This document shows positions 14,097-14,206 of a stretch of DNA of 14,206 nt, one piece after another. The first letter of the stretch is position 1. Every line of letters starts with the position of its first letter. The position numbers and the translations under genes are program-made. Below the pieces are notes generated by a model. It had not been told where the DNA came from and ran no database searches. It saw nothing but the letters and a program-made list of their open reading frames with translations. Origin of the DNA: Baffinella frigidus (taxonomy: Eukaryota; Cryptophyceae; Cryptomonadales; Baffinellaceae); NCBI GenBank assembly GCA_026770585.1, contig MU646437.1, positions 517,482 through 531,687 on the forward strand, in the 5' to 3' direction.

Positions 14097-14206
14097 GCGA
14101 CAAGTACGTGCACCCTCAGATCACGCCTGCTCCTTTGTGAACCTCAACGCCCACCCACTTGAGACAGCTGCGACCGCTTCGGGGCACTGTTTGTGCGTGT
14201 GTGTGG
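14097..14206. other. Unassigned right end of window
   Basis: Single-copy-looking sequence ending in a short GT run. No gene seen. Confidence 0.5.

Noticed and set aside
1-14206. tRNA, rRNA or autonomous transposase genes
   Set aside because: I saw no cloverleaf-type or rRNA-like sequence and no transposase or reverse-transcriptase motifs in any frame. The MITEs must depend on a transposase encoded elsewhere.

Overview
This window is nuclear DNA of a eukaryote. It has degenerate interstitial blocks of the TTTAGGG telomere-type heptamer in both orientations, GT-AG introns of about 120-130 bp, many short terminal-inverted-repeat elements flanked by TA, and GA/CT, GAA and poly-G simple repeats. 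There is no operon structure, rRNA or tRNA. TTTAGGG occurs in plants, several algal lineages, dinoflagellates and chromerids. The G/C-rich exons and short introns fit a unicellular alga or a related protist better than a land plant, but the sequence does not fix the lineage.

Positions 1-5500 hold the only two gene models I can defend. On the minus strand, 1452-1072, is a two-exon gene for an unrecognised, lysine-rich 82-residue protein; its last codons and stop lie inside a MITE. Diverging from it on the plus strand is a five-exon gene, 2067-5494, whose reconstructed 172-residue product reads collinearly like Gemin6, the Sm-fold partner of Gemin7 in the SMN (snRNP assembly) complex. All four introns are phase-compatible. 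Introns 3 and 4 are swollen to 1.2 and 1.5 kb by a foldback element, a duplicate of exon 4, a block of CCCTAAA-type repeat and two decayed copies of exon 5.

Positions 5500-10400 are a repeat nest. At least six copies of one 117-bp palindromic element (family A) and five of a 101-bp element (family B) are present, all bordered by TA, twice abutting each other. One B copy sits inside a further fragment of the Gemin6-like last exon. Two smaller MITE families (C, N), a foldback element in intron 3 (D) and a roughly 100-bp dispersed repeat (F) are also present.

Positions 10400-13560 hold tandem and dispersed duplications, a GAA tract and a nested inverted repeat, with no convincing gene. A 66-bp exon-like unit occurs twice, differing only at synonymous positions in one frame. 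The window ends in a large TTTAGGG-type block (13563-14096). Overall it looks subtelomere-like, with one or two genes embedded in MITEs and shuffled exon copies.
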